A stretch of 64,000 bases of DNA, from NCBI GenBank assembly GCA_028714915.1, contig JAQTLL010000002.1:248001-312000 (forward strand), read 5' to 3'. Positions 52,656 to 62,638 of this stretch are shown piece by piece. Position 1 is the first letter of the stretch, and every line of letters begins with the position of its first letter. This stretch comes from Sulfuricurvum sp. GTDB taxonomy: Bacteria > Campylobacterota > Campylobacteria > Campylobacterales > Sulfurimonadaceae. The translations under genes were made by a program, and so were the position numbers. The notes beneath the pieces were generated by a model, which saw only the letters and a list, made by a program, of their open reading frames with translations, searched no databases and was not told the DNA's origin.

Positions 52656-55232
52656 ATGAACAATATATTTGAAAAATTAACCCACCAAATGAGTGAAATG
52701 ATTGAATCATCGCTTTCTTTGGCGTTGCATAATAAAAACAGTGAAGTAGAACCAATCCATTTTTTGTGGGCATTGCTTACTAACAGTAACTCACCGCTTA
52801 ATCAGGCATTGATGAGAATGAATGTGGATAAAACAGCCATTGAGTTGGATGTAAAAAGTACAGCAAATAAACTTGCCAGTGTTTCGAGTGTTACAAAGGA
52901 GAATATCCGTTTATCACGTAATTTTACTCATGCATTAGAGCGTTCTGTAGCAGAAATGGCGGTTAATGGTGATTCTTTTATTGCTGTTGATACTTTTTTG
53001 CTAGGAAATCTCAATCATTCTCCTTTTAAAGAAATATTGGAAAAATACGTCAATGTCTTTGAACTGCGCAAAACACTTGAAGCCATGCGTGCAGGACAAA
53101 AAATAGAGTCTCAAAGTGCGGATGAAAATTTAGAGAGCCTTGACAAATATGGAATCGATTTAACACGAATGGCGGTGGAGGGGAAACTTTCTCCTGTTAT
53201 CGGGCGAGATGAAGAGATTAGCCGTATGATGCAAATCCTGATTCGCAAAACGAAAAACAATCCTATCCTTTTGGGTGAACCTGGGGTGGGTAAGACTGCT
53301 TTAGTAGAGGGATTGGCACAACGAATTATTTCCAAAGATGTTCCTCTTAGTTTACAGAATAAAAGAGTGGTTGCATTGGATATGAGCGCACTTATTGCGG
53401 GGGCTAAATATCGCGGTGAATTCGAAGATCGTCTCAAAGCGGTCATTGATGAGGTGAAAAAAAGTGCCAATATTATTCTTTTTATTGATGAAATTCACAC
53501 GATTGTAGGAGCCGGAGCAGCAGAGGGGTCTATGGATGCCGCCAATATTCTTAAGCCCGCCCTTGCACGTGGAGAGCTTCATACGATAGGGGCAACAACA
53601 CTCAAAGAGTACCGTAAGTATTTCGAAAAAGATGCTGCGCTGCAACGCCGTTTTCAACCCGTTCACGTCGACGAGCCAAGCGTCAATCAGACGTTGCAAA
53701 TATTACGCGGACTCAAAGAGCGTCTTGAATCGCATCACAGCATTACCATTACCGATTCGGCTCTTGTAGCGGCGGCAAAGCTTTCTGATCGTTATATTAA
53801 TGATCGTTTTCTGCCGGATAAAGCAATTGATTTGATCGATGAAGCAGCAGCAGAGCTTCGAATGCAAAAGGAATCTGAACCAAATGCATTGGCAAGTGTA
53901 AAACGTACTCAAACCAATTTGCAGGTCGAAAAAGAGGCCCTCAAAATGGAAGAGAGTGTGGCGAATACCAAACGTCTCGGAGAGATTGAACGGGAGCTTG
54001 CGGATGCGGAAGAAGAACGCCGAACTTTGGAATCCCAATTCGTACATGAAAAAGCGGTATTTGATAAAGTATCTCATATCAAAACGGAGATTGAATCCAA
54101 GCGGCGTGAAGCGGAAGGTGCGAAACAAACGGCGGACTTTAATAAAGCTGCTGAGATAGAATATGGTCAGATTCCCAAACTTTTTGAAGAAGAAAAAGAG
54201 TTGCAAGAGAAGTGGAAAGAGATGCAATCTGAGGGAACGCTCCTCAAAAACAGCGTTGATGAAGCGTCGATTGCGGGGATCGTAAGCCGTTGGACAAAAA
54301 TTCCCGTAAACAAAATGCTTCAAGGGGAAAAAGAGAAAATACTTCATATTGAAGATGAGCTTAATCGCGATGTCGTAGGACAGGAGAAAGCGACCCATGC
54401 GGTAGCCCGTGCAATCAAGCGAAACAAAGCAGGGCTCTCTGATAAAAGCCGTCCAATCGGGTCGTTTTTGTTTCTAGGGCCTACAGGAGTCGGAAAAACG
54501 CAAACGGCAAAAACTTTGGCGAAATTTCTCTTCGACAGCAGTGAATCGATGATTCGTATTGACATGTCGGAGTATATGGAAAAACATGCCGTATCACGCC
54601 TCGTGGGTGCCCCTCCGGGATATGTCGGGTTTGATGAGGGTGGACAGCTCACCGAAGCGGTACGCCGTAAACCGTACAGTGTTATTTTGTTCGATGAGGT
54701 CGAAAAAGCCCATCCTGATGTTTTTAATGTATTGCTTCAGGTGCTTGATGACGGACGTTTGACGGACAATAAAGGGGTGGTGGTTGATTTTACCAACACT
54801 ATCATCATTTTGACCTCTAATATCGCCAGCGATAAGATTATGGCGCATCATGGGACTAGCGGTCTGGAAGAGATGGTCTTGGGTGAACTAAAACTTCACT
54901 TTAAGCCTGAGTTTTTGAACCGTTTGGATGATGTGGTAGTGTTCAATCCATTGGGAGAAGCACAAATTCTGAGCATTGTTGATCTTTTCTTTGCAGATAT
55001 TGCTGCCAAAGTCGAAGAGCGTGACATTACCCTAACTCTGAGTGATGCGGCGAAGCATTACATTGCAGAAGCAGGTTTTGACCCCGTATACGGTGCGCGA
55101 CCTTTGAAGCGAGCATTGTATGAGATTGTTGAAGATCGTCTTGCAGATTTAATTCTGGGAGGCGAAGTGACGGAAGGGTCATCGGTGGCTTTTGATGCGG
55201 TTGAGGGTGAGATAACGGTGAGTGTGGCATAA
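52656..55232 (+). CDS. clpB: ATP-dependent chaperone ClpB
   Basis: 858 aa disaggregase. Starts at the ATG with AAGGAG 7 nt upstream; an earlier in-frame start would lie inside the promoter. N domain repeats, first AAA domain Walker A GEPGVGKT (207-214), coiled-coil middle domain about 400-530, second Walker A GPTGVGKT (608-615), GYVGFDEGG and FRPEFLNR-like [10 protein letters not shown]. Works with DnaK to recover aggregated proteins. A HAIR-like operator overlaps its promoter. Confidence 0.97.
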   Translation: MNNIFEKLTHQMSEMIESSLSLALHNKNSEVEPIHFLWALLTNSNSPLNQALMRMNVDKTAIELDVKSTANKLASVSSVTKENIRLSRNFTHALERSVAEMAVNGDSFIAVDTFLLGNLNHSPFKEILEKYVNVFELRKTLEAMRAGQKIESQSADENLESLDKYGIDLTRMAVEGKLSPVIGRDEEISRMMQILIRKTKNNPILLGEPGVGKTALVEGLAQRIISKDVPLSLQNKRVVALDMSALIAGAKYRGEFEDRLKAVIDEVKKSANIILFIDEIHTIVGAGAAEGSMDAANILKPALARGELHTIGATTLKEYRKYFEKDAALQRRFQPVHVDEPSVNQTLQILRGLKERLESHHSITITDSALVAAAKLSDRYINDRFLPDKAIDLIDEAAAELRMQKESEPNALASVKRTQTNLQVEKEALKMEESVANTKRLGEIERELADAEEERRTLESQFVHEKAVFDKVSHIKTEIESKRREAEGAKQTADFNKAAEIEYGQIPKLFEEEKELQEKWKEMQSEGTLLKNSVDEASIAGIVSRWTKIPVNKMLQGEKEKILHIEDELNRDVVGQEKATHAVARAIKRNKAGLSDKSRPIGSFLFLGPTGVGKTQTAKTLAKFLFDSSESMIRIDMSEYMEKHAVSRLVGAPPGYVGFDEGGQLTEAVRRKPYSVILFDEVEKAHPDVFNVLLQVLDDGRLTDNKGVVVDFTNTIIILTSNIASDKIMAHHGTSGLEEMVLGELKLHFKPEFLNRLDDVVVFNPLGEAQILSIVDLFFADIAAKVEERDITLTLSDAAKHYIAEAGFDPVYGARPLKRALYEIVEDRLADLILGGEVTEGSSVAFDAVEGEITVSVA

Positions 55233-55239
55233 TTACACT

Positions 55240-55599
55240 ATGCAAAGACTTATTCTATTTATTATTTTTATTGTTGGAATACAAGCATTTGGATGTACGG
55301 GGGATTGTATGACCTGTCATCCTGCCCTGTTAAAAAATATCGATTTTGACAAGCGGCACAAACCGATGACAACGTGTATCAAATGTCACTCTGCCAATCC
55401 GGCAAAAATGGCAGATTGCGGAAGTGACTGTTTCGCGTGCCATCCCGTAGCAAAAATTGAAGCGGCACGGGTGGCAGAACATGCGGTGATACGCGAATGC
55501 CGTGATTGCCACATGAAGCTAAAAGCATCGATACAAATGGATACATCGCCAAAAGGGCAGTCCTCACAGCCTACATTGAGGGATTTTTTAAAACCTTGA
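55240..55599 (+). CDS. Small tetraheme cytochrome c
   Basis: 119 aa, signal peptide (LILFIIFIVGIQA) and four CxxCH haem sites at residues 23-27, 46-50, 64-68 and 87-91. His40 (KRH) and His81 (AEH) could supply distal ligands. It should be a periplasmic electron carrier. Starts 7 nt after clpB, an unusual neighbour. Family within cytochromes c3/c7-like is not clear to me. Confidence 0.88.
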   Translation: MQRLILFIIFIVGIQAFGCTGDCMTCHPALLKNIDFDKRHKPMTTCIKCHSANPAKMADCGSDCFACHPVAKIEAARVAEHAVIRECRDCHMKLKASIQMDTSPKGQSSQPTLRDFLKP

Positions 55600-55693
55600 T
55601 GATGTATTAGTAGGAAGCTTGTGTGAAACTTAATAGCAGTTTAAGTAAGATTTGGCTAACATTGCGAGCTAAAAATACACAAAGGGAATGTCT

Positions 55694-55828
55694 ATGAAAA
55701 GAACATACCAACCGCATAATACGCCACGTAAACGTACACATGGTTTTCGTGCACGTATGGCGACTAAAAATGGCCGTCGCGTATTGAACGCTCGTCGTGC
55801 AAAAGGTAGAAAGCGATTGGCTGTATAA
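55694..55828 (+). CDS. rpmH: 50S ribosomal protein L34
   Basis: 44 aa, [14 protein letters not shown]... and [18 protein letters not shown], the standard L34 sequence. RBS AAAGGGAA before the ATG. First gene of the conserved rpmH-rnpA-yidD-yidC-jag-mnmE run. Confidence 0.98.
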   Translation: MKRTYQPHNTPRKRTHGFRARMATKNGRRVLNARRAKGRKRLAV

Positions 55829-55839
55829 GCAGTCCATCG

Positions 55840-56184
55840 ATGTTGAAGCTCAACTCCGAGTTTCAGCGAGTTTATAAGCGTGGAAAAAGTGCGCACAGCA
55901 CTTCTATTGCGTTATTTTATCTCCCCTTAGAGGGAGAAAAAAAAGTCGGATATACTGCCAGTAAAAAGGTGGGTAATGCCGTCATTCGTAATCATTGTAA
56001 GAGACGCCTTCGGGCTTTGATGCGAGAATATTCAGATCAGCTTTGTGATGGATTGTATGTGTGGGTAGCAAAAGAGCCCTTGCACAGCAATGAGTTTGCG
56101 GATGTACGACGAGATTTTAAATACGTTTTAAAGCGGGTAAATGCCATTTTAGTGAGTGATAATGATAAGAAAACTTTTTCTTAA
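55840..56184 (+). CDS. rnpA: Ribonuclease P protein component
   Basis: 114 aa; assists the RNase P RNA in cleaving pre-tRNA 5' leaders. The family segment is KKVGNAVIRNHCKRRLRAL. Follows rpmH after 11 nt and overlaps yidD. Confidence 0.96.
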   Translation: MLKLNSEFQRVYKRGKSAHSTSIALFYLPLEGEKKVGYTASKKVGNAVIRNHCKRRLRALMREYSDQLCDGLYVWVAKEPLHSNEFADVRRDFKYVLKRVNAILVSDNDKKTFS

Positions 56185-56494
56185 GCTCCTTTGGCTTTAT
56201 CGGCACTCTTTTTCTTTGGTGACGCGCGGTTCGTGTCGTCACTACCCCTCATGTTCAGAATATGCTCTTTGGCAGTTCGAAACAAACTCCCTTCATAAAG
56301 CTTTTGGTGCAACATTTTTACGTATTTGTAGATGCAATCAACTCTTCCGTGGCGGGATTGATTATCCGATTATCACAAAGCCAAGTATAAATCCATCCAA
56401 TCTCTCACTAATTACGGTAAAATATTGGTATATTCCTTATAAACAGAATTATTTTCTGATTAAAAATTTTAGGTACAAAGGGTTCAAGTGTTAG
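56162..56494 (+). CDS. yidD: Membrane protein insertion factor YidD
   Basis: 110 aa. RGSCRHYPSCSEYALWQFETNSLHKAF and ICRCNQLFRGGIDYP are the YidD core with three conserved cysteines. ATG at 56162 chosen; a GTG two codons earlier is possible. The C-terminal 40 residues after IDYP are longer than in many homologues and basic. Confidence 0.93.
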   Translation: MIRKLFLKLLWLYRHSFSLVTRGSCRHYPSCSEYALWQFETNSLHKAFGATFLRICRCNQLFRGGIDYPIITKPSINPSNLSLITVKYWYIPYKQNYFLIKNFRYKGFKC

Positions 56495-58092
56495 AAAAAT
56501 TGTCTCCCAATCAGCGTTTGTTGCTCGCCGTTGCGCTTTCGTTTGCTTTCTTTATCGGCTATACAACACTCTTTCCTCCCAAAGCACCCAATGGTGCAGA
56601 TGCTAATAGCTCGGTTCAAACGACTTCGACAGTTACTCAAGCTGCTGCTGTAAATAGTACTGATAGCAATAAAAGTGATTTTTCAACCGTTAAAACGGTG
56701 ACAAGCGATACGCTTACAACGGTTAATGCCAAAGAATTTTCACTTAAAGTTGATACCCTTGGGCGTATCTCTTCGGTTCTATTGAAAAATATAAAACATG
56801 ATGGAAAAGATGGTAAATTAGCGGAGTTGATTCCGGTTGAGGGTGCTAAACCGTTGCAGATGCGTTTTGCCGATGAGACACTCGATGCCCTTGCGCAAAA
56901 GACACCGTTTAGCAGTAATGTGGATGATATTGTCTTAGGTGAAAACGGTAAAGCAGAAGTGACTTTTACACAAGTCTTACCAAGTCTTACCATAATGAAA
57001 AAAGTGACTTTCTTTTCAGATGGACACTATGAGGCAAATATTAACCTCTCAGAAGATAAAAAATATTCATTGTATCTAGGGCAACATCCAAAGATTAACG
57101 ATAAGATGATGACCGTTATTGGCGGTATGGTCTATGCGGGCGATAAGCTGACAACGATTTTCAAAGACGGTAATGTTGAGGGGCGTGAAATTTTTAGTGA
57201 CGTTCATCTCGTTTCGGCATTTGATCAGTATTATGCGACGATTATGTACGGATTTGACAAGTCGACGCAAGTTGTTGTCGAGCGTGATATTAATGATAAT
57301 CCTGTCAGTTATCTCGAGGGGAGCAAAGCTTTTGCCTTCAAGGGATACATCGGACCAAAAGAGTATAAGGCGCTTAATGCTATCGACCCTGTTTTGGTTA
57401 ATGCCATCGAGTTTGGCTTTTTTACGTTTGTAGCTGCCCCGATTTTTAAAGTCTTGATGTGGTTGTACGGTATCTTTGGTAACTGGGGATGGTCTATTAT
57501 TGCCCTTACTGCGCTTATTCGTATGGTTCTCTACCCCTTGACGCAAAAAGGGATGGTCTCTATGCAAAAAATCAAAGAGATTGCCCCCCGTATCAAAGAG
57601 ATTCAAGAGAAATATAAAGGTGACCCGCAGCGTATGAATGCCGCGGTAATGGAGATGTACAAAAAGCATGGAGCTAACCCACTGGGCGGATGTTTGCCGT
57701 TGGTGCTTCAAATTCCTGTGTTCTTCGCGATTTATCGTGTATTGCTTAATGCCGTTGAGCTTCAAGGTGCTTCGTGGATCCTTTGGGTAAACGATTTGTC
57801 TCGTATGGATCCGTACTATATTTTACCGATTTTGATGGGTGCTACGATGTACTATCAACAAAAAATTACACCGAGTAATTTTACCGATCCATTGCAAGAG
57901 AAGATTTTTAAATTTTTACCGATTATCTTTACATTCTTTTTCTTTACATTCCCGGCAGGACTTGTATTGTACTGGTTCATCAACAACATATTCTCGATTG
58001 CACAACAGTATTTGGTGAACAAACAATTTCAAGCATCACGAGTAGCTCGGCATGAGGCGCATCTTGCGGAGAAGCATCATGAAAAAGATTGA
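56488..58092 (+). CDS. yidC: Membrane protein insertase YidC
   Basis: 534 aa. TM1 at about 10-27, a large periplasmic beta domain (about 70-310), then the five-helix insertase core with GWSIIALTALIRMVLYPLTQKGMVSM, a KEIQEKYKGDPQRMN amphipathic part and FPAGLVLYWFINNIFSIAQQ. GTG start overlapping yidD by 7 nt. Inserts membrane proteins with or without SecYEG. Confidence 0.97.
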   Translation: MLEKLSPNQRLLLAVALSFAFFIGYTTLFPPKAPNGADANSSVQTTSTVTQAAAVNSTDSNKSDFSTVKTVTSDTLTTVNAKEFSLKVDTLGRISSVLLKNIKHDGKDGKLAELIPVEGAKPLQMRFADETLDALAQKTPFSSNVDDIVLGENGKAEVTFTQVLPSLTIMKKVTFFSDGHYEANINLSEDKKYSLYLGQHPKINDKMMTVIGGMVYAGDKLTTIFKDGNVEGREIFSDVHLVSAFDQYYATIMYGFDKSTQVVVERDINDNPVSYLEGSKAFAFKGYIGPKEYKALNAIDPVLVNAIEFGFFTFVAAPIFKVLMWLYGIFGNWGWSIIALTALIRMVLYPLTQKGMVSMQKIKEIAPRIKEIQEKYKGDPQRMNAAVMEMYKKHGANPLGGCLPLVLQIPVFFAIYRVLLNAVELQGASWILWVNDLSRMDPYYILPILMGATMYYQQKITPSNFTDPLQEKIFKFLPIIFTFFFFTFPAGLVLYWFINNIFSIAQQYLVNKQFQASRVARHEAHLAEKHHEKD

Positions 58093-58936
58093 AGCTGATA
58101 CACTAGAACTCGCATATGCTCAAGCAGCAAGTACGTTTGGATGCTCTGTGACACAACTTCAAGTTGAAATCATCCAATTCCCTTCCAAAGGGATTTTGGG
58201 TCTTTTTAAAAAGCCTGCTATTATCGTTGCCAACCTTCCCCACACATTCACACCACCAAGTGTGCCTCCTGTTGCTAACAACGTTGCTGTTGATTATCCT
58301 GATGAAGTCGTTAATGATGTATGTACGGATGATGTGCATAGTGAAGATAAATGTGTCGAAGATGACAGCAGTCTGGATGAACGAAACGAAGAACTCTTTA
58401 TGGTCCATGATGACGAGGAAGAGGAAGAGCATTATGATGATTATGCTATGAATATAGCGTACGATGAGATGCCTATTGATGAGTGTGCCATCGACGTAAA
58501 AGCAAAAATTAATGACCTATTTAAGTCAACCTGTTTTGATTTAAATGAGATAGAAGTCAGCGTCTATGATGAACATACGTTATTGGTAGAACTTAGCGGT
58601 GCAGATTCGGCACTGATGATAGGCAAAGAAGGGTATCGTTACAAAGCGCTCTCCTATATGCTGTTCAACTGGATTAATGCAACCTACGGATTGCAGTTGC
58701 GTCTTGAGATTGCGGAGTTTTTGAAAAATCAAGAAGAATCGATTGAACGCTATTTGGTTGGCGTATGTGAAAATATAGAACGTGACGGACGTGCACAAAC
58801 CAAGGTTTTAGACGGCGTGTTGGTACAAATCGCATTAACGCAGCTTCGAAGCCGTTATCCTGATCGCTATGTTGCTATTCGTTCAAGCCGTGATGGTGGT
58901 AAGTTTATCATCATCAACAGTTACCACGAGTATTAA
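58079..58936 (+). CDS. jag: Jag/KhpB-like RNA-binding protein
   Basis: 285 aa from the ATG that overlaps yidC by 14 nt. Jag-N domain first (KKIEADTLELAYAQAASTFGC), then a very acidic linker (about residues 80-140, with runs of Asp and Glu), then a KH domain (LIGKEGYRYKALSYMLF). The C-terminal part sits where the R3H domain belongs, but the R-x3-H signature is not visible (VLVQIALTQL). Position beside yidC is typical. Confidence 0.88.
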   Translation: MKKIEADTLELAYAQAASTFGCSVTQLQVEIIQFPSKGILGLFKKPAIIVANLPHTFTPPSVPPVANNVAVDYPDEVVNDVCTDDVHSEDKCVEDDSSLDERNEELFMVHDDEEEEEHYDDYAMNIAYDEMPIDECAIDVKAKINDLFKSTCFDLNEIEVSVYDEHTLLVELSGADSALMIGKEGYRYKALSYMLFNWINATYGLQLRLEIAEFLKNQEESIERYLVGVCENIERDGRAQTKVLDGVLVQIALTQLRSRYPDRYVAIRSSRDGGKFIIINSYHEY

Positions 58937-60279
58937 TGTACCATACGATAGCTGCCATTGCCACTGCGCATGGCATTGGTTCGATTAGCATTGTTCGCCT
59001 CAGCGGAAATGATGCTCTCTCCATCGCCCTTAAACTCTCCCGAAAAAATGAATTAGCTCCCCGTTATGCTACGTTGACACCTCTTTATGATAGTAATGAA
59101 TTCCTTATTGATGAAGCCATCGTACTCTATTTTCAAACCCCCAAAAGTTTTACCGGTGAAGAGGTTGTCGAGTTTCAATGCCACGGCGGGATGATTGTTG
59201 CACAAAGTGTTTTGCGTGCGTGTGTGGATGCAGGGGCACGTCTGGCACAGCCGGGAGAATTTAGCAAGAGAGCCTTTTTAAACGGTCGATTGGACTTGAC
59301 CCAAGCTGAAGCGATTGCATCACTTATTGAAGCAAAGAGCGATGATGCAGCCCGCATCCTCGCCCGTCAAATGAAAGGGGAATTACGTGAGTACGTTGAG
59401 ACGATTCGTGATTCTTTACTGGAAATTTTGGCGTATTCAGAAGTCGTTATCGATTATGCGGAAGAGGATTTACCTAGTGATGTTGTAGATCAGATTGTGG
59501 GTAAGCTCGAAAAAATCAAAAATGAGCTTTCCCGCACACTTGAATCTAGTCGCAGACGCAGCGGTTTGATGCAAGGATACCGTGTAGCGATTATTGGAAA
59601 GCCCAATGTCGGAAAAAGCTCGCTTTTAAATTCACTTTTGGAGTATGAGCGTGCTATTGTCAGTGAGATTGCAGGGACAACGCGCGACACGATTGAAGAG
59701 CAAGTGCGTATCGGTACTCATCTAATCCGCTTAGTTGATACAGCTGGCATTCGCAATGCCCATGATGAAATTGAGCGCATCGGGATTGAGCGCTCCATCG
59801 CAGCGATTGACAACGCGGATATGGTGATTGCGCTGTTTGATTCCAGTCGAGATATGGATGATGAAGACAATGCTATTATTGACTTAATCGAGCAATTTTC
59901 ACAATCCAAGCCTTTTATCTGTATCCTTAATAAAGTTGACTTACCCAAAATATTTTCCGACGAAAACCTGAAAAAATATTCCCCCATTGCGCTTAGTTGC
60001 AAGGAGGATACGAATGTTCTGATTGGTGCATTGAGCGATGTGATGGATCACGATAACGACTCTGAAGAGATGATGCTGATTTCACAGCGGCAGATTAGTG
60101 CAACATCGGATACACTGACCGCTATTGATGAAGCGTATGAACCACTGCAAAGCGGTGAGTTGGAGTTTTTTTCCTTTCATATTAATCAGGCTATCCGTTC
60201 CCTCTCCTCGATTACCAGACCATACGAACTTGATGAGATGTTTGATAAGATGTTCGGTCAATTTTGTCTGGGGAAATGA
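58936..60279 (+). CDS. mnmE: tRNA modification GTPase MnmE
   Basis: 447 aa; with MnmG it adds the (carboxy)methylaminomethyl group at wobble U34. N-terminal tetrahydrofolate-binding domain with AHGIGSISIVRLSG and CHGG; G domain GKPNVGKS at 221-228, TAGI switch, NKVD; C-terminal C-x-GK (FCLGK). TAATG-like junction with jag and a 1 nt overlap with ruvX. Confidence 0.97.
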   Translation: MYHTIAAIATAHGIGSISIVRLSGNDALSIALKLSRKNELAPRYATLTPLYDSNEFLIDEAIVLYFQTPKSFTGEEVVEFQCHGGMIVAQSVLRACVDAGARLAQPGEFSKRAFLNGRLDLTQAEAIASLIEAKSDDAARILARQMKGELREYVETIRDSLLEILAYSEVVIDYAEEDLPSDVVDQIVGKLEKIKNELSRTLESSRRRSGLMQGYRVAIIGKPNVGKSSLLNSLLEYERAIVSEIAGTTRDTIEEQVRIGTHLIRLVDTAGIRNAHDEIERIGIERSIAAIDNADMVIALFDSSRDMDDEDNAIIDLIEQFSQSKPFICILNKVDLPKIFSDENLKKYSPIALSCKEDTNVLIGALSDVMDHDNDSEEMMLISQRQISATSDTLTAIDEAYEPLQSGELEFFSFHINQAIRSLSSITRPYELDEMFDKMFGQFCLGK

Positions 60280-60671
60280 TGAGTGCAATAATTGCGATTG
60301 ATTTAGGATTAAAACGGATTGGATTGGCACTCAGTGCAGGCGCTGGAATTGTCACGCCGCTTCCGGCAATCGAGCGAAAAAACCGTAACCAAGCTGCCAA
60401 TGATGTTAAAAAAGTATTGAATGAATATGAAGCAACGACGGTCGTGGTCGGTATCCCCATGGGAAGCACCACCGAAGATGAGATGCGCCGTCGGGTGGCA
60501 CATTTTATGAATTTGGTCGAATTTACAGGCGAAATTACCTATCAAGATGAATCTTACAGTTCGCAAGAAGCCGAAGCCTTGATGAAAGGTGAGATCCGCT
60601 ACAAACGAGATGGGCGGATCGACTCCCTCTCGGCAAAGATTATTTTAGAGCGGTATCTTAAACTAATTTGA
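60279..60671 (+). CDS. ruvX: RuvX/YqgF RNase H-fold pre-16S rRNA nuclease
   Basis: 130 aa. AIDLGLKRIGLAL, VVVGIPMG and YQDESYSSQEAE are the YqgF motifs. Start taken at the second of two adjacent ATGs, 5 nt after GGGG; it shares one base with the mnmE stop. Believed to process the 5' end of 16S rRNA. Confidence 0.93.
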   Translation: MSAIIAIDLGLKRIGLALSAGAGIVTPLPAIERKNRNQAANDVKKVLNEYEATTVVVGIPMGSTTEDEMRRRVAHFMNLVEFTGEITYQDESYSSQEAEALMKGEIRYKRDGRIDSLSAKIILERYLKLI

Positions 60672-60741
60672 AAAATTTCACAGCTTTTTTTCTGTAATTA
60701 CTTCAGTATGGTAAAATTGATTTTTTTATAACAAATTATTG

Positions 60742-60747
60742 TATAAT
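60742..60747 (+). promoter_or_regulatory. -10 box of the hypothetical lipoprotein gene
   Basis: TATAAT in a strongly A/T-rich gap, 28 nt before the ATG; preceded by a T7 run about 14 nt upstream. Confidence 0.5.
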
Positions 60748-60775
60748 TAATTAGAATCATCAAGAGAGATACGTT

Positions 60776-61741
60776 ATGCAGATATTATTAAAAATACTTT
60801 ATTTGATTGGCTTTATTTTTTTTATAGTTGGACAGAGTGGTTGCTCTGTTGATCCATTAATCCCTATAGAAGCCAAACGATATACAATGATCTTTACTAT
60901 AGATGGTGAAGAGTTTAATACTTCAAAAGAAGTCAAATTTTACTATAGAGATGTTACGTGGGGTTCAGAAAGAGGTGCATCATGGATGGCTTCAGATGGA
61001 TTAGGTGAATACATTGGGTATACAAGTAAAAATCTCCTTTTTATTATTAGCCCATTTGAGCGTACTTATGGAATTTCAGATTATATTTTTTCACCAAAAG
61101 TTCTTGTAAGTGATAACAATGGTACAGAATATGAAGTATTCTATAATAAAAGTTATTCGCATAATAAGCATGATCTTAAGATTATAGATCAAACAGTTGA
61201 AGTTTATGATGCAGGTACTACGAGTTATATTGCTATGAATAATCGTGAAAAATCTACAGATGAAAAACGAAAAAAATATTCTCTCTATAAAAGTTTTTGG
61301 ATGAAAACATTTGACAAAGAATATATTGACAAAAATTTAAATTTAAAGGCACTGATTGAAGCTAAGAATGTTCCTTGGCTTAGAAAGGGTGAGTCTTATG
61401 ACTTTACAACTCCTATTAACTTAAAAAAATATCAGGATGCTGGTCGTCAATGGTATTCAAGAGATACGTTAGGTGGTAATAGTCTAGGAATGTATAAATA
61501 TGAAGAACATCAAGATAAAGTACAGCAGCTTATAAATTTTGATGGTATATGGACCAATAAGCAATTACATTTTGATACCATACAGCTTATAAAAAGTGAC
61601 AAGGAAGAAAATTATCATTTTGATATAAACGATATTAATATAACTGCGAGATATATTCACCATGTGTTGTTTTATGAACCAGAATCTGAAACGTTAATTG
61701 AAATACACTCGTTTGGGGCTAGCGAATTATCTAAGTGGTAA
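60776..61741 (+). CDS. Hypothetical exported protein, probable lipoprotein
   Basis: 321 aa. Hydrophobic start (LYLIGFIFFIVGQSGCS) ends in SGC, a lipobox-like site with a non-standard -3 residue (Gln). The mature part is rich in aromatic and charged residues with beta-strand character and several YDxG/YIG turns; no family recognised. Markedly A/T-rich compared with ruvX and ilvC, and just upstream of a toxin remnant, so it looks acquired. A TATAAT -10 box at 60742-60747 serves it. Confidence 0.7.
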   Translation: MQILLKILYLIGFIFFIVGQSGCSVDPLIPIEAKRYTMIFTIDGEEFNTSKEVKFYYRDVTWGSERGASWMASDGLGEYIGYTSKNLLFIISPFERTYGISDYIFSPKVLVSDNNGTEYEVFYNKSYSHNKHDLKIIDQTVEVYDAGTTSYIAMNNREKSTDEKRKKYSLYKSFWMKTFDKEYIDKNLNLKALIEAKNVPWLRKGESYDFTTPINLKKYQDAGRQWYSRDTLGGNSLGMYKYEEHQDKVQQLINFDGIWTNKQLHFDTIQLIKSDKEENYHFDINDINITARYIHHVLFYEPESETLIEIHSFGASELSKW

Positions 61742-61743
61742 TA

Positions 61744-61881
61744 GTTAATTTTCAACGCATTTTTGTCAAAGATGTCCTGATTGCCTTGACCGCTACTACA
61801 TATGGAATGAAACTCCTTACCACCAATGATAAGCATTACCGAGAGGTAAAAGAGTTAGAAATAGAGGTTTTTAGAGCTTAA
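61744..61881 (+). pseudogene. Remnant of a PIN-domain (VapC-type) toxin gene
   Basis: A frame of 45 codons, without a start, translates to a C-terminal PIN-domain end: KDVLIALTATTYGMKLLTTNDKHY then REVKELEIEVF. The D-x-LIA-x-TA pattern and the LLTxNxKHY stretch are the third acidic motif and final strand of VapC toxins. The front half and any antitoxin are missing. It starts 2 nt after the stop of the hypothetical lipoprotein and ends tail to tail with the next gene. Confidence 0.72.
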
Positions 61882-62516
61882 ATTGCTTTAAAATACTCTC
61901 TAGCCTCTTCTTCATCGTCACTGAGCGTGGCAAAATCTTCATCATTTGCCATTTTGTCTTTGATAACGTTGGCGCAATATTCAAATCCTAACTTTTGCAC
62001 TGCATCCATATTAAATACAAAGCCAAGCCCGCTGAACTGATACGGTTCTTCTTGCTCGATGCATAATAGAATCCCTTCGCTTTGAGCTTCAAATTGATCA
62101 ATAATTTCACGATATTGGATATTAAACTCCGTCGCATGCCAGCCGATGGTTTCGAGTGTTTTATCCGAAAACTCAGCAATACCATCCCCTGAAGTATCAT
62201 CATACAGTGCGCGAAGACGGTTGAATCCGATGATGCTTTGCCAAGCACCTGTAGCTTTGATAAGAATTCGATCATCATCTTCAACAATACGGTAATCACG
62301 TCCCAGTATTTCAGTGAGTGGGCGAGAGAGATTGGTACTAAGAGGTGATGCGGGGGTGATTGTCCCTTCATAAATTGAAATTAGATTCGGTTCAAACGGC
62401 TCATAGGCTATCGCCCCGTCATAGGTGACGGCAAATTTTTTGTGTGAATTAATGGCTCTCATAAAATCTTCGCGAGGTACGACGATAATCTCTTTAAATA
62501 GGTTGAATTTTTTCAA
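61878..62516 (-). CDS. Hypothetical protein
   Basis: 212 aa from a TTG at 62516 with AAAGG 6 nt upstream; an in-frame ATG at 62624 would add 36 residues and run through a hairpin and a likely -10 box (TACAAT near 62549). The protein starts KKFNLFKEIIVVPREDFMRAI, carries FAVTYDGAIAYEPFE, and ends in an acidic tail (DDEEEAREYF). No known domain recognised; soluble, acidic. It has the codon use of the core genes, unlike its A/T-rich neighbour. Confidence 0.68.
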   Translation of the reverse strand: MKKFNLFKEIIVVPREDFMRAINSHKKFAVTYDGAIAYEPFEPNLISIYEGTITPASPLSTNLSRPLTEILGRDYRIVEDDDRILIKATGAWQSIIGFNRLRALYDDTSGDGIAEFSDKTLETIGWHATEFNIQYREIIDQFEAQSEGILLCIEQEEPYQFSGLGFVFNMDAVQKLGFEYCANVIKDKMANDEDFATLSDDEEEAREYFKAI

Positions 62517-62565
62517 AAGATACCTTTGTTTTTTTGAGTGAATTGTAGCATGCAATTTGTCATAC

Positions 62566-62588
62566 AGGCTAAAGAGAAAATTTAGCCT
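62566..62588. promoter_or_regulatory. Perfect inverted repeat upstream of ilvC
   Basis: AGGCTAAA, 7 nt, TTTAGCCT. It lies between the ilvC promoter and the start of the divergent hypothetical gene, where an operator for either gene could sit. No T-run follows on either strand that would make it a terminator. Confidence 0.45.
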
Positions 62589-62632
62589 ACTATTATAAGG
62601 GGTTACTAAACTTTCTTTTTGCAAACTTGGGG

Positions 62633-62638
62633 TATAAT
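62633..62638 (+). promoter_or_regulatory. -10 box of ilvC
   Basis: TATAAT 44 nt before the ilvC ATG, with a G-rich base pair run in front and T-rich DNA further up. Confidence 0.6.

Noticed and set aside
53703..54398. Open frame of 231 codons on the minus strand
   Set aside because: Antisense to the middle of clpB; Phe/Arg-rich translation typical of a shadow frame.
55600..55693. Replication origin next to rpmH
   Set aside because: No dnaA or dnaN nearby and no cluster of DnaA-box-like sites in the 94 nt gap.
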